DNA of 64,000 nucleotides from Porites lobata (lineage: Eukaryota > Cnidaria > Anthozoa > Scleractinia > Poritidae). The notes below the pieces were generated by a model that saw nothing but the letters and a program-made list of their open reading frames with translations, was not told the DNA's origin and did no database searches. Of the stretch, positions 46,001 to 56,784 are shown in pieces; positions within the stretch are counted from its first letter, which is position 1, and every line of letters begins with the position of its first letter. The stretch is taken from positions 3,002,501-3,066,500 of the forward strand of contig CALNXK010000022.1 of NCBI GenBank assembly GCA_942486035.1. The letters are read 5' to 3'. The position numbers and the translations under genes were made by a program.

Positions 46001-49000
46001 CACACAAAGCATTTTCAAACCATATTTCTAACGCCGAATGTAAGACTGTGCGATTGTCCTGGACTGGTGTTTCCGTCCATTGTTAGCAAACAGTTACAGG
46101 TAAAGCGTCAGACAGATAAGTATTAAGTCGCTACGTTGGAAATTCAGGTTGTTTACCATTTACAAAAAGTTTCCGGAAAATCCGGTTAGAAAGTAAATGG
46201 AAAACGACTTTTTGGGTCGTTCCAGCGGAAAATTTCTGGGAGAAACGGAACGTCTGGAAAGGTAGTCCTGTTTTTCCGAACTGAATGTTACAACTAAATT
46301 CGTGTTATATTTCTTCAAGGCCTATCCTTGGTGCCAGAGGGTTTTTTTTCCTGTTGTTTGCAGCGAAAATTGAGCGGCCGTGACGAGCGTGACGACTGGT
46401 TTGCGCTCGTCACGATCACGGCTTGGCCGCTCAGTTCTCGCCAAAAACAACAGGAAAAAAACCCTCTGGCACCCAGGGTATTCAAAGCCATCCTTGATAC
46501 CAGTTTGAGGCCTTCGCGGTTGTTGTTTGGTGAATGGAACTGATTTGTACAAATAGTAAACGCGATTCCGGTATGAAATTTACCAGCTCTTAATTTTGCG
46601 CACCATTTTCCTAAATCGTGGACCGACCGGTTTGTCCATGTAAATGGTAAATAACTACAGTTGAAGTTTTTTTTCATCAAGTCCAGTGACCCACTAAGTC
46701 AACAAGGCACTGGTCACTAGTCACTCTCAGAGCAAACTATGGCGAGATGGTGTTTGGTACCTCTAACTTTTAACTTTGTAGTGACGAAATCCTGTGCTGT
46801 TACCATTGAAATGAAACCCCTTGAGCAGAACGTTTGTATAGTACTACTAATTTCTCAGGATTGTACAATTTGATTTGATCTGATTTTTTTGTGAACTTTT
46901 AACTTTGGCCGCTATCAGAACTGAAAGGGTTAAGATAACCCACCAATAAAGGTATCTTGGGGTCTTATGGTTATCTTACTCCCACTGCGTCCTCAGTAAG
47001 AGCTCGTTTAATTATAACGGCCATTATAGTTTAGTCAAAAGCTTATATTCTTTCACCTCAATACAGCAGTCATCCTTTACTCATTTAGTTTAAACACTGA
47101 CTGAAAACTCAGTGAGGCAAAAAGTGTTAACCGTGACAATTTTTCAATACTGTTGTGCTGCACCTTTTGCAACTTTCCTGTGAAGTTTTAGCAGGAGCTG
47201 TCCACATCACGAACTCACTTCAGTTCACAGTATCATTTTTTATGGTATCTTTTGTTTAGATCCTGTCTGGAATGTATCCGATCTCCCAAGTTCAGGAACC
47301 CTACAGTGTCGTGGGATATTTAGCTGCCAGGGTACCCCTGGTACACCTACTACAGCTGGTCCACCCAGCGAATAGAGAAGACTCAGATGGGAAGGGAGGG
47401 ATGGCGGCTGGAGAACATCCCTGGTCTGCTTGGGACCTTTGTGACGGTAAGAAAGAGCGGCATTAATTTAACATTTTTGCCTACATACCGTGAAAAATTT
47501 TAGGCTCTTAGTTTTAAGTGATACTGAAACAGTTACTCACGCGTATATTGCGAGTACTAGGGACTTTAAGCAAATCACTACGGCGACCTCTACTACGGCG
47601 GTGGTGGATGTGGAGTCCTGGGGAGAGTACATCACCGTAGCCTGCCAGATTTCAACGTTAAGCCGAGCGGCACCCAAACAGTGACTACGGGGTTTCTCGC
47701 TCATTCGCTTTCGCTGCTGGTGAAACGCAGGGAAGACGTAATTACTGGAAAACCAGAAACGTTACATACTTTCTTGATAAAGTGCAAAATAATCTGTGAT
47801 AGGTTTAAAAAAAAAAAGATTGTGAAAAAAAGCGAAAAGTCGAGTTTTATAGTCACGTAGTAGTGACTACGCCACAAGACAGGTCTTCACGTTATAGGAT
47901 TTTGCACTACGGCGGAAGGTTATTTCCAAGCAGGCGCACTGCGTCATTTTTGGGCTTTTTTACTTTCGGCCGCCGTAGTAGAAGGTCGCCGTAGCGATTT
48001 GCTTAATGTCCCTACTGTCTTTGTCACGGTGGTGTAGGTCACGACATGATAAGGCAACCTCGTTCTCAGGGTTCTCTCCTACCCGTCCCCACGGAGCGAG
48101 AGAGATAAGCTTACCTACTCGATGAACCAAAAGTTGGCTGCCTTTAGGTAAGGTCAGTTATGACTGAAATGAAAAATACGAGCCTTCTCTGGTTTCTTGT
48201 GGCATACGTTTATTATTTACGGACCAAAAGAGGAAAAAGTACAGAACAGCTATCCTTGGCTGATAATACCAAGACGCACTATATTCTGAGGCAGATTTAT
48301 GAGTAGAGCTTGTCTTCGATTAACCGCAGCACATATGTACGGCATTTTGACTAACTGAACGTAAATAACTGTTCGTAAATCAGCCAAGTGGGACTCTTCA
48401 TCTCGTACAGAGGATCCATTACTTGGAACTTGTTTTGGATCCCTCCATGGCTTGCACAAGAGCCTATGCTAAAATGGCCATTAACTCTCTAGCCCTCAAA
48501 AATCTCAATTTCTCAGCTGAATCATCCCAAATGAAACCTTAACGACAGGTATTTCGTCTTTGTTGACAAATAATTAATTACTACATGATCCTATATTCAT
48601 CTAGGCTGTTTATTAGTATACGATCACCTATATTCTCATACTTTTATAGTTGCTTTTGATAGCACAAGGATTTTAGTCTTTTTTACTTTTAATTGTAGGG
48701 TATAATTTTGTTCTTTTTTGTAATTAGGATATGTTTTTAATTAATATGTGCACTGGTCCATAAGCTGTACTAGCTTTAATTTTAACCGTGTTTAAATAAA
48801 AGTTGGTGTTGCTTTATTGAAAAAGTCACCAAAGAAAGGTTGAAAGAAGATGTTAGAACGACAGTCCTTCGCCAGTCAGCGAAAATCATGTGGGCATAGC
48901 CTAAACTAATTGTTGTGTCTTCTTCGCTTATTTGTACTTGTTTTCGTACTTCCTTTTGGTATCGTTGAGCTTGGCTCAAAACTTATTTTCCTTCAGCCTG

Positions 49001-51643
49001 GGCCCATAAACGAGGCTTCATGACAGCGAAGGCCGGACGTCCCGATGTCTACCGTGCAGGTAAGCAACGTCCTGTGTATTTTGAGAGGTGGGAAGTCCCA
49101 CAGTTTCCAGGCGTTCAGACAGTGGGGAGGGCACGAAAAAAAGAATGAAGCAGGAAAAAAAGCATAGGGAACTGGGGGAGAGGGCGGGGAAGTCTGTCTC
49201 TCGTGTCTCTAAATCCTTATTTTGCGTGGCTCCCTGGCATCTGATCCTTAAGAACAGGCTACCCACCTTGGACCATCTGAGTACCCAAATTATTTTGTTA
49301 ATACACTGCCATAAGTCGCACTGTGTTCTAGGCTAAGCGGAAGAGGCGACCACTGATTTTTGATCAGTTTCTTATAGCCTGGTGTTTAATATCAACGCAA
49401 ACACAAGCTCAAGCTTGAGTGCAAGCATAAACCTGCTTCTTTCACAGTGAAAATGGCAGTTCAAAGATCAAAATTCTCCCTTTTCTTGAAGTTGGGATTG
49501 TGCTGATGTTATCGCGCTTGTTTGTATTCACTTGACTCGAGACCCCTCTGCTTGTGCATGTGTTTGTGCTAGGCTAACCTTCGATCAAGCGATCCTTCTT
49601 CCTTTTTTCTCCGGTCGTCCGACGAATTTCGCGCTTCTCCGAAAAGAAAAAGGAAAGAGCTCCTGATAGCAGCTTAGTGTTATGCTTGCGTTACACTGAA
49701 GGTAAACATACACAATATCAATTCCTTGTGTCATCTGTTAGCCTGCGATCATGCCCTCCCTGTATCTCTATGGCAGTCGTGAGAAGGAGGGCTTTCTTTT
49801 TCCCCTCTCTTCTCCAAAAAAAAAACATCGCCTGGTCGCAGGTAAAACGGGCAGCAAAACGTGTAATGTGTTTTGCAATATTGCTGCCAAACGAATTGAA
49901 AAGCGGTGTTGCGCGTTTTACCACCAACGTTCGAACCTATCTTGCGACAAATCAGGTTGTTGCAGATTGCGGAAGTAGTTGCAAAATGTAGAGAGTAGTT
50001 CTACTTTTTGCAACAAATTCTGTACATTTTGCGCGTTTTACGGGCCCAAGGCAAACTTGCATGGCAGCGAGTGACGTGATTCGCGCGTAATTTTATCCAA
50101 TTAGAAGTCAGTATTCACGCAACTTGCAACAACCTGATTTTTTACAAGAGAGGTTTGAACGTGGTTGGTAAAACACGCCCAACATTGCATTTCAACTCGT
50201 GTTACAACAATGTCGCAAAACAATTTGCATGTTTTTTTCTCTGATTTACCGATTGCCGTCCCCGGAGATGGATAATTCGTTTAGATATAAATCTGTTGCT
50301 GTGTCAGTTATGTGATACTTGTCAGCGGACACCTTTTTTAAAGCTATGAATTGACCATAACGTGGATGTCCATTAAAATGTTTCCTCACAACCAAAAATT
50401 TCTTGGATGCATGTACAACCCAATTTTATTATCCATGGTATTCTGTTGCGTGCGTTTCGCGCGAGAGGGAGCTCCGATAAAACAGGTAAAATGCTTGGAT
50501 TTAACGATTGACTTAAGCTTGTTTTGATTACCTTTTCATGGAGTCTATTTTTCCCTTCTATTTAGCGAATAGTCTCTTGAGACTGGCTGTGGATGGGAAG
50601 GTAGTGATGTGCGTTTACCCTCCGAGTTTTATCTCTAAACGAGGTCAGTTCAGTAGATTTTAAATGTAAAGAAAACTGTTACGTTCCAAAGAGAATGCTT
50701 TCCAGTGTAGCTCATCTAGCAAATGGCTACTCTTTCTATCGGCCTGGAGGTGCAGCCGCAATAAATAATAATCCTGAGTCTCAAAATTTAATAGCAAGTT
50801 TAGGAGCCCCATTAAGACTCTACTCGGTTGTCAACTTATTTAACTAGAAATACTAAGGAAGCCAAGAGAAGCCTGCGTAGCTGGTGATTTTCTCTAGTTA
50901 AAGAAGTGCGCACGAAGCGAGTGCGACCTTCTTCTCGCGGCTTCACCACTTAGGGTTGTACATAAAGAAATTTCTAAATAAAAAAATTATCGTCATACTT
51001 AACTGTGTTGGAACAAGGTCTCTTTAGGGGTTAAGTAGAACTCGAGCTACGCTCAGATTGTTCTTCTTTAGGGCATCCCCGTATCTCTCACTTGGGAGTT
51101 CCTTCCTGGGTCAAATAGACTTTGCTCTAACTTAAGGCCTATACCCCTTTCTTTCAAAAGTGCGAGACAAACGCAGAACACTTTTTCGCAAGGGTTTAAA
51201 AATACGGCCGCTGGCATGGTTGGCGCAAGCTCCTGGTGTTTTGAAGTGCTATCTCAAACTGACTTGCTTTTGCTTACATAATCGTTAATAAACGAGTGTA
51301 CTTTCCGAGATTCAAGTTACGCAGTTTATATCGACTGTCATTAGCCAATGGTGTTTGAGTATATGTTTTCAACATATTTATCATTCTTTTCTACTTTTTG
51401 ACAGCTGAGTGGCAGCAGCATTCCGAAACAAAGGAGATAGCTATTCTACAAGAAAGGCACTCGGAAAGTAGAAGATTGCGGCATCAGGAAAACGAGGCAG
51501 ATGAGTTGTCTACTCATCTGCTTGCCCCTCCTGGAAAAGGCCACAGAGATGAGAGACCAAGTAGTGACGGAGATGATGAACAGGAGGGAGAGGAAAGTGA
51601 GGTCGTTTGCACCAACCCATTTGCCCTTTTATCTGACGAGTGA
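40030..51643 (+). CDS. GNL1: GNL1, circularly permuted HSR1/MMR1 GTPase
   Basis: Seventeen exons: 40030-40114, 40247-40403, 40971-41058, 41451-41496, 41628-41779, 42424-42495, 42859-42936, 43648-43780, 44359-44451, 44540-44638, 44798-44863, 45541-45593, 45974-46099, 47260-47446, 48997-49059, 50566-50643, 51405-51643; 604 aa (human 607). The N terminus is basic (MPRKKPFSNKQKKKQLQEKR), a nucleolar-type signal. The G motifs are in permuted order: G4 NKID (225-228), G5-like TSF, G1 GHPNVGKSS (357-365), G2 region TPGHTKHFQT, G3 DCPGL (401-405). The G4 motif is split exactly by intron 7 (NK / ID). The C terminus is acidic and ends NPFALLSDE, like human GNL1. The family binds GTP and is linked to ribosome and nucleolar function. 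Intron 3 opens in a microsatellite that makes the exon appear to read on. Confidence 0.94.
40851..40938. mobile_element. Fragment of the CAGGTTAAAAWTT hairpin family
   Basis: It keeps the right arm (GACAAAGGAAAT, AATTTTAACCTG) of the family at 20505-20646 and a centre (CTCATGAATAATTTGGGCTA) shared with 63484-63530. It ends 32 bp before GNL1 exon 3. Confidence 0.6.
41074..41250. repeat. (ACT)n/(ACC)n/(ATT)n microsatellite
   Basis: Imperfect trinucleotide runs start 16 bp after the GNL1 exon 3 donor and shift from ACT/ACC to ATT and then GTT. Any reading frame through it (poly-Thr/Leu, or poly-Asn/Ser on the other strand) is an artefact. Confidence 0.9.
44123..44262. repeat. About 71-bp tandem duplication
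   Basis: The word TAATGTATTTTTTAGTA, then GGAGGAATGACTTTAAAAAA and GCAANTCTTACAA, occurs twice in a row, with small differences. It lies in GNL1 intron 8. Confidence 0.75.
46147..46656. mobile_element. GGTTGTTTACC MITE, copy 2, interrupted
   Basis: It starts GGTTGTTTACCATTTAC and ends TAAATGGTAAATAAC, as in 3907-4227. The middle is interrupted by the hairpin element at 46326-46477, which explains the extra length. It lies in GNL1 intron 13. Confidence 0.7.
46326..46477. mobile_element. CCTTGGTGCCAGAGGG hairpin element nested in 46147-46656
   Basis: The left end CTTGGTGCCAGAGGGTTTT and right end AACCCTCTGGCACCCAGGG are inverted. Inner arms GAGCGGCCGTGA and TCACGGCTTGGCCGCTC also pair. A related copy is at 53921-54077. 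The insertion into the older GTAAAC-type element is clear from the interrupted arms. Confidence 0.75.
47559..48013. mobile_element. Element with about 43-bp inverted ends and ACT TSD
   Basis: The ends AGGGACTTTAAGCAAATCAC and GTGATTTGC-type complement (reading GCGATTTGCTTAATGTCCCT) extend inward through TACGGCGACCT and CTACTACGGCGG on both sides. ACT flanks the element (47556-47558 and 48014-48016). A 3-bp duplication suits PIF/Harbinger or CACTA-type enzymes; the class is open. It lies in GNL1 intron 14. Confidence 0.75.
49841..50250. mobile_element. Long-arm hairpin MITE, copy 2 of the 8741 family
   Basis: The arms GGTAAAACGG, TTTTGCAATATTGCTG and GCGCGTTTTACCACC on the left match the complement on the right (GGTAAAACACGC, TTTCAACTCGTG, CTGATTTACC). 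It keeps the inner pair CAAATCAGGTTGTTGCA and TGCAACAACCTGATTT. It is about 110 bp longer than copy 1 because of extra central sequence. It lies in GNL1 intron 15. Confidence 0.75.
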
Positions 51644-51964
51644 GGAAGGAGGAAGGAACTCGATACGTGGATTTCCTATGTCAACTGTCGAGAGGCCGGG
51701 TGAGAGAAACATAACATGTCACAAAAATGTCCTACTTTTCAGAGAAAGCAATCACCAGAAACATCTCTCATCTGCGTCAGTGGTTATGTTACATGTGTTG
51801 GCTGAATTCATGGCTCTGAAACGCACGATCTTTTGAACTTCAATTCCAATTAGGAAAAACTTTGTTTCAATTGGCTCCAGCTTATGCCAACCTATCCCGT
51901 GGAAGCATTTATAGGGTTCCCGCTAAAATGTCCATGTGAAAATTATGGAAGACTGATACTGACA

Positions 51965-51970
51965 AATAAA
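51965..51970 (+). promoter_or_regulatory. Candidate poly(A) signal of GNL1
   Basis: AATAAA lies 322 bp after the GNL1 stop. It is the first canonical hexamer downstream that I saw. Confidence 0.5.
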
Positions 51971-52652
51971 AAGGCAAGAGAACGATGAACAGGAACAGGT
52001 TACTGTCTTTTCGAAGGGCTGCTCAAGCATTCTACTAGCGGTTATTTTTTTTTTACGTTGTTGTTGTTTTTTAAAAGCCATTTGAACTAAAATCGTGTGT
52101 CCGTGTCATTACGAGCGCTATATCACATACGGTGTTTCAGCTATTGCAGCGAAATGTGGAATAAGACTACGACAGCAGAGGGTGCTTTACCTTTCTAATG
52201 GAGAACCACACCTGTCCGTGTCATGACGGACTATAGCAGTGGATCATGGGAAGATCGACGATTGCACATGTAATCAAGATAACGGCCTTATCTTATCAGC
52301 TAGAACGTACGTGCAATGGCGTTGCCAAAAAAGTTGCAAGGCTCTGTTATATGTTGAAATTTAACTCTCGAAACTGAATCAAGTACAGCTTCTTTGTTTT
52401 GATTCAGAGCTAAGGTAGCGTAGCACAGACAGCGTATGAAGACTAGTTTCATGTAGGGGTATTACCCGGTGATTCGTGATACGATTGTGGTAGCATTTGT
52501 AGAAGTGGAACCGGGAACATCTACTTTTCGTGAAACTTCAGTTTCTCCGAAAGAAACGCGACGTTTTAACCGAACAGCTTTAAGTTTGCAGGAGAGTGTG
52601 TAACAGGTTATTAAAGGCGCTGTGTCCCTAATTCAGACTGTGGTGGAGGAAC

Positions 52653-52898
52653 TACAGGGCCAAGTTGTTCGAACGCCGGTTAGCGCTAACCCAGGGTTAA
52701 ATTTTAACCCGGGTTTCTTTTTCTTTTTATCAAAAGCACTCTCTTGGATAATTTTCTATATTTCTTTTAGAGCATCCAATCATCAAATTGTAGGCAAAGA
52801 GCATGAAACTGAATTTGTTTTTTAAGCTCTCATGTTTGAGTTCAAATTTTGCACTAACCCTGGGTTATCTTAACCCCGCTTCGAACAATCCGGCCCTG
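52653..52898. mobile_element. CAGGGCC-terminus MITE
   Basis: The ends CAGGGCCAAGTTGTTCGAA and TTCGAACAATCCGGCCCTG are inverted, and inner words AACCCAGGGTTAAA and ACCCTGGGTTA also pair. The terminus resembles that of the 27920 element (GGGCCCAGTTGTTCAAA), so the two are probably one superfamily. I found no clear TSD. Confidence 0.7.
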
Positions 52899-53560
52899 GG
52901 TCGGTTGCAAAAAACATCTTAAGATTAAGGGAACTCGTAACTATTATTTCAAAACAATAGGTTATTGTTCCAGAACAAAAGTTAAGAGCCCTCTTATCTT
53001 GAGAAGGTTTTATGCAACCTGGCCCTGGCCACTAAATAGGTCATTTTCGATTTCCAAAAACTCTCAGTTTCAAAACGATACTTAGTGCTTAACCTTTCTT
53101 GTGAAAATGAGTGTTATCTGCATGAGAATTAAACAACATCATATTCATATCAATAGCTTCGCATTAAGCCTCGCTTTGAAACAGAGGCTCTAGGCAACTC
53201 GGAAGACTCGGAAATGGCCTATTGATGAACCTCGTTCCCAAGGTCCTCTCGTGCCCCGGGGCGAGAGAGGAGACAAACAGGAGACGACCCTGGAAACGAG
53301 GTTGTAAACTGTGTAAAACATAAAACCAGTCTGCGCATCAACATTAAAGGGTGGTTAAATAACACAGCATATGCAGGAAAGGAAACAGCGCGCGTCTTCC
53401 CAGTATAAAAAAAAAGAGGACGCTACTATTGTGCAGGCAGGCATTCTAGCACCGTTAATAACTCTTCTTGGGGTTAAGTTAGAGAGCTAATATTGCCTCT
53501 TAAATGAGCTTTAAGAGATTCAAAGTTCATAATTATTGGAAAATAAATGACAAATTTCTT

Positions 53561-53566
53561 TTTATT
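53561..53566 (-). promoter_or_regulatory. Candidate poly(A) signal of the CIMIP2B-like gene
   Basis: The minus strand reads AATAAA about 170 bp beyond the stop codon at 53737. Confidence 0.45.
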
Positions 53567-53736
53567 AAACTTTGACCAAAATTAACAGCGTATTTATATG
53601 AGATATCCATTAACAGAAAAAAATTTTTTCGATGTACAAGAGCCCAGTCTCGTAGGCATTCCTAGTTTAGTCGGTCGGTCGATAAATTTCGGCTTTTTTG
53701 AAAAGCATCCCATGGTTGGTTTTAACTTTTCCTGAC

Positions 53737-56700
53737 TTAGACGGTCAGAGCTTTTTTTGGCATCGCATTCTGCGTGCTGTAGCCGAAAGTCATCCCATAC
53801 CGGAACTTCTCACCTGTAAAATGCCGATTAAAGAAAAACACAGGGCAATCAGTGAACAATATACATTTAATAGATGAAGTGCATAAAAAGTTTGAATGCC
53901 AAGGGAAACCTAGACCCTAACCTGGGTACCAGACGTTTTCTCTCGCGTGTGGCGAGATGCTTCGATGTCGGCCGCAGGCTAAAACATCTTCAGCCGAAGT
54001 CTCGAGCGGTGCACTTCACCATAGAGACTCGACCGAAACCGGAAACTGCGCATGAAAATTCTCTGGCACCCAGGGTACCTAGCCCCAGTCGTTTACTGAA
54101 AGTGTGGATAGTGGTTTAACCAGTGGATAGAGCAAGCGCTGTCCACATATTAAACATCCGGGCCCTGGATTTCGATTTTTCAATCCGGATTTTTTCCTAT
54201 ACGTGCACACCCACCCCACCCTAGTTTTTTTTTTCAGGTCCTTGGAAAATTCTAGAGGCTGGAACCTTCTAATTGTTTCAGTTCTAAGACTTACAATTTT
54301 AATACTTCTCCCTGTAAAACTGACATTTTCTATCAGAAATACAAACCCCCAATAACCACACTACTGAAAGCAAAAGCTAGAGGGCGGCAATATGCAAATG
54401 TGCGAATCAGCCACCGAAGCAAATGTGCATGATCGGTACTTCAGATCTCCTTTGAAGTTTTGAAAAAAAGTACGGCTCACAAGATTTGTAATTTAATTTT
54501 CAGAGAAAATCATAGGTCCCTTCATTACGTTTAATGGAAACCTTACCTGGTACATGGCCAGTGTAGTGCGGGACTTGTCCTGAATCTTTCAAATAAATTG
54601 GCTTGGTGTCGACGATTTTGATCACGGGACGTTCCACCACAACGGGTAGGTCCTTTACTCGTTTCAGACGGTCGCTTTCATCTGTAAACTCGCAGAGCGC
54701 CTTATTCGTCAATAGCGGGTATCCCATCCCCATTTGACCTCGGGCACGCGGGACAAATCCCGTATAACCTGACATAAGGAACTTTTTCGGGTCGTCGTAG
54801 CTCATGACGTATGGAGAGAGCGAGTGCTGCAGAACGTTTGGAGAGTAGTAAGCTTTAGGTTTTATGGTTATTGACTGCAGTGGGGTCCTGTATTTGGTAG
54901 TGATGAGTGTGTCTTTGGATAAGAGCTCTGGTGGGACTTCCTTGCCTTTCTGGAGGTCAGCAATTGTTCTCAGGTCCCGAATTTTACGGTGGTGTTTAAG
55001 CTGATCGCTTTGGAAATCTGCGATGGCGCTCAGGCAAGTATCCGCGTAGGGTTTTCCAAAGTAATGCTCTCCTTTAGGAATATAACCTATAGAATGTAAT
55101 AACGCTCAATTTCATGAAGAAGTCTATGAGAGTGCCTTGGGCGGGATGCATAAAGCAACTGAAGATTAAAAGTGGAAGTTTTCTGTAACCGTTTTTGCCT
55201 CTTTCCCCTTTGAATGATTTTATCGTGATCTCTTTGTTTCATAAACTTTTTGCTTTCCTAATATGCTCCTTATTCTGCCTCAGTTGCCGAGTTATCTGCG
55301 ATACCGTGCAAGAAAATCATCCACACAAAGAGAATGGTTTCAGAAAAAATCTCAGTTAATCATATATGTGTTGCTTTCTGTGAGCGGGCTCTAAAAAACC
55401 TCTATACCTTGAATTTTAATATATCCAAAGAACCCTGTTGCACGCGGATCTACCCACGGAAGCTTATTTTTTCTTATTTGTCTGTTTATTTTGCGTGACA
55501 CCTTCCTCGCGGCTGGTAATTTAAACCCGCGCTCGCGTGCTTCGCTGGGTGTACTACATACAATGTATAACACTCGCAAATCTACCTTTTCTCATTAACG
55601 ATTGAGGCAAAAGCTCGGTTTGTAAAAGAACGCTTGGTACACATGTCAGAAGCGTTGCAGCTCGGCCTACCACTCGATCAAGCCAACAACGAATGGTCTT
55701 ACGAAAAATATATGCAAAAACGGGTAGGAAAAACATGACAAACAACTGATTAAAATGAGCCAATGTTTGATGACAATGCATACATTACGGAGACATAAAT
55801 TAAACATTGGCAAGACGTCGCTTCCTTGGTTACAAGTGTAAACTATGCTCTGACTCGGCCGCCGACAGTCACACAACAGAACAGAAACTTTCGTTTGTTG
55901 GCTTTAAATCTCTTTTTTGAGAGATCTGCAATCTTAATTTTCACGGGAATAAACCGAAATGGTTGTATTTCGCCAGTAAATTTGTCGGTTCCTTTGATGT
56001 TGTTTTAAATTGCGGCAAGGGAAGTTAACACAAAGGTTTTCACACGTTTGTCTAAATTTTCGCTATACCCTCAATTTTCGTTTTGCACATAATGGGTACT
56101 AGCAGACTAATTACTCTATCTTGGTAGCCAGATAAAAAATCGTAGAAGTAAAATGTACAGATGAAGATGGCCTGGATATGTTTAAGCGTTATTTCCCACC
56201 AATACGTTGACAGTTCCCGCGAAAATGCCTTCGGTATTCAGTTTTTTGTGTACCCAGCTTATTAATAAGGATTAACCAATTCAGTGCTTAAACTCTGGAA
56301 CCAACTTGAACAATTACAGGAAAGAAACAAACAAAATTTATCCGCTTACCTGTGTAGTTGGGTACCATCTCATCGCAAAGCTTTTGGTCGCCAAGATTTA
56401 AGCATCGAGCCGTGATTAACGCTCGCCTGCCGTCTTTCGGTGGCCGAGGCTGTGGAACAATGTCAGACAGAACAGGCCTACCGGAGCTAGCAACCGATGA
56501 CGTTGTCAAAAGCTGCGAGGTCGTTCTACCGAAAGTTTCACCGATTTGGTACTTAAATTGAGGACAGTAGCCACAGTAGCTGTAAAGGTAAATTGATCGT
56601 AAGAGTCCATTGCTATTGTAGCTACAGCTGAGGAATTATTGATGTACATTTGTTTGCGAGTAATAAACAGAAAATTTGCTCGCGCGCCGACATGTTAAGG

Positions 56701-56784
56701 TGGTTCTTAAAGAAAATTCACTTACCCAGGTGTATGGTATGGATCTGGAGTCATGAGAGTGGATTTTCGCGTCCCCCTCATCAT
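53737..56784 (-). CDS. CIMIP2B: CIMIP2B/FAM166B-like ciliary microtubule inner protein
   Basis: Exons (minus): 56784-56726, 56579-56350, 55086-54547, 53813-53737; 301 aa (human FAM166B about 275). Four copies of a P-x-Y-x-G-x-x-P motif occur: PGYCGYCP (19-26), PNYTGYIP (93-100), SGYTGFVP (202-209) and PHYTGHVP (269-276). Most are followed by a K/R-F-x-Y/I-G-x-T-F/Y-G element (KYQIGETFG, KFRYGMTFG), the DUF2475 pattern. DDPKKFLMSGYTGFVPRAR is very like the human DDRDPRKFFMSGFTGYVP segment I recall. The family lies inside axonemal doublet microtubules. FAM166A/C-type paralogues share the motif, so the exact subfamily is less certain than the family. Two in-frame ATGs open exon 1; I use the first. 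Confidence 0.85.
53921..54077. mobile_element. CCTGGGTNCCAGA hairpin element, copy 2
   Basis: The ends CCTGGGTACCAGACG and TCTCTGGCACCCAGGG are inverted, like the element at 46326-46477. Inner arms are degenerate (CGAGATGCTTCGATGTCGG, TCTCGAGCGGTGCACTTCA). It lies in intron 3 of the CIMIP2B-like gene. Confidence 0.6.
54096..54166. repeat. Half-copy of the TATCCACTGG family
   Basis: It contains GTGTGGATAGTGG, CCAGTGGATAG and the terminus CCGGGCCCTGG seen in the compound element at 27920-28203. It directly follows the previous element. Confidence 0.45.

Larger units (their letters stand above)
51644..53736. other. Convergent intergenic region, GNL1 / CIMIP2B-like
   Basis: No gene is supported. 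It includes the GNL1 3' UTR on the left, a MITE at 52653-52898 and the 3' UTR of the minus-strand gene on the right. Confidence 0.6.

Noticed and set aside
45811..46126. 91-aa and 63-aa frames across GNL1 exon 13
   Set aside because: They are other frames or intron read-through of the exon 45974-46099, whose correct frame carries the DCPGL motif.
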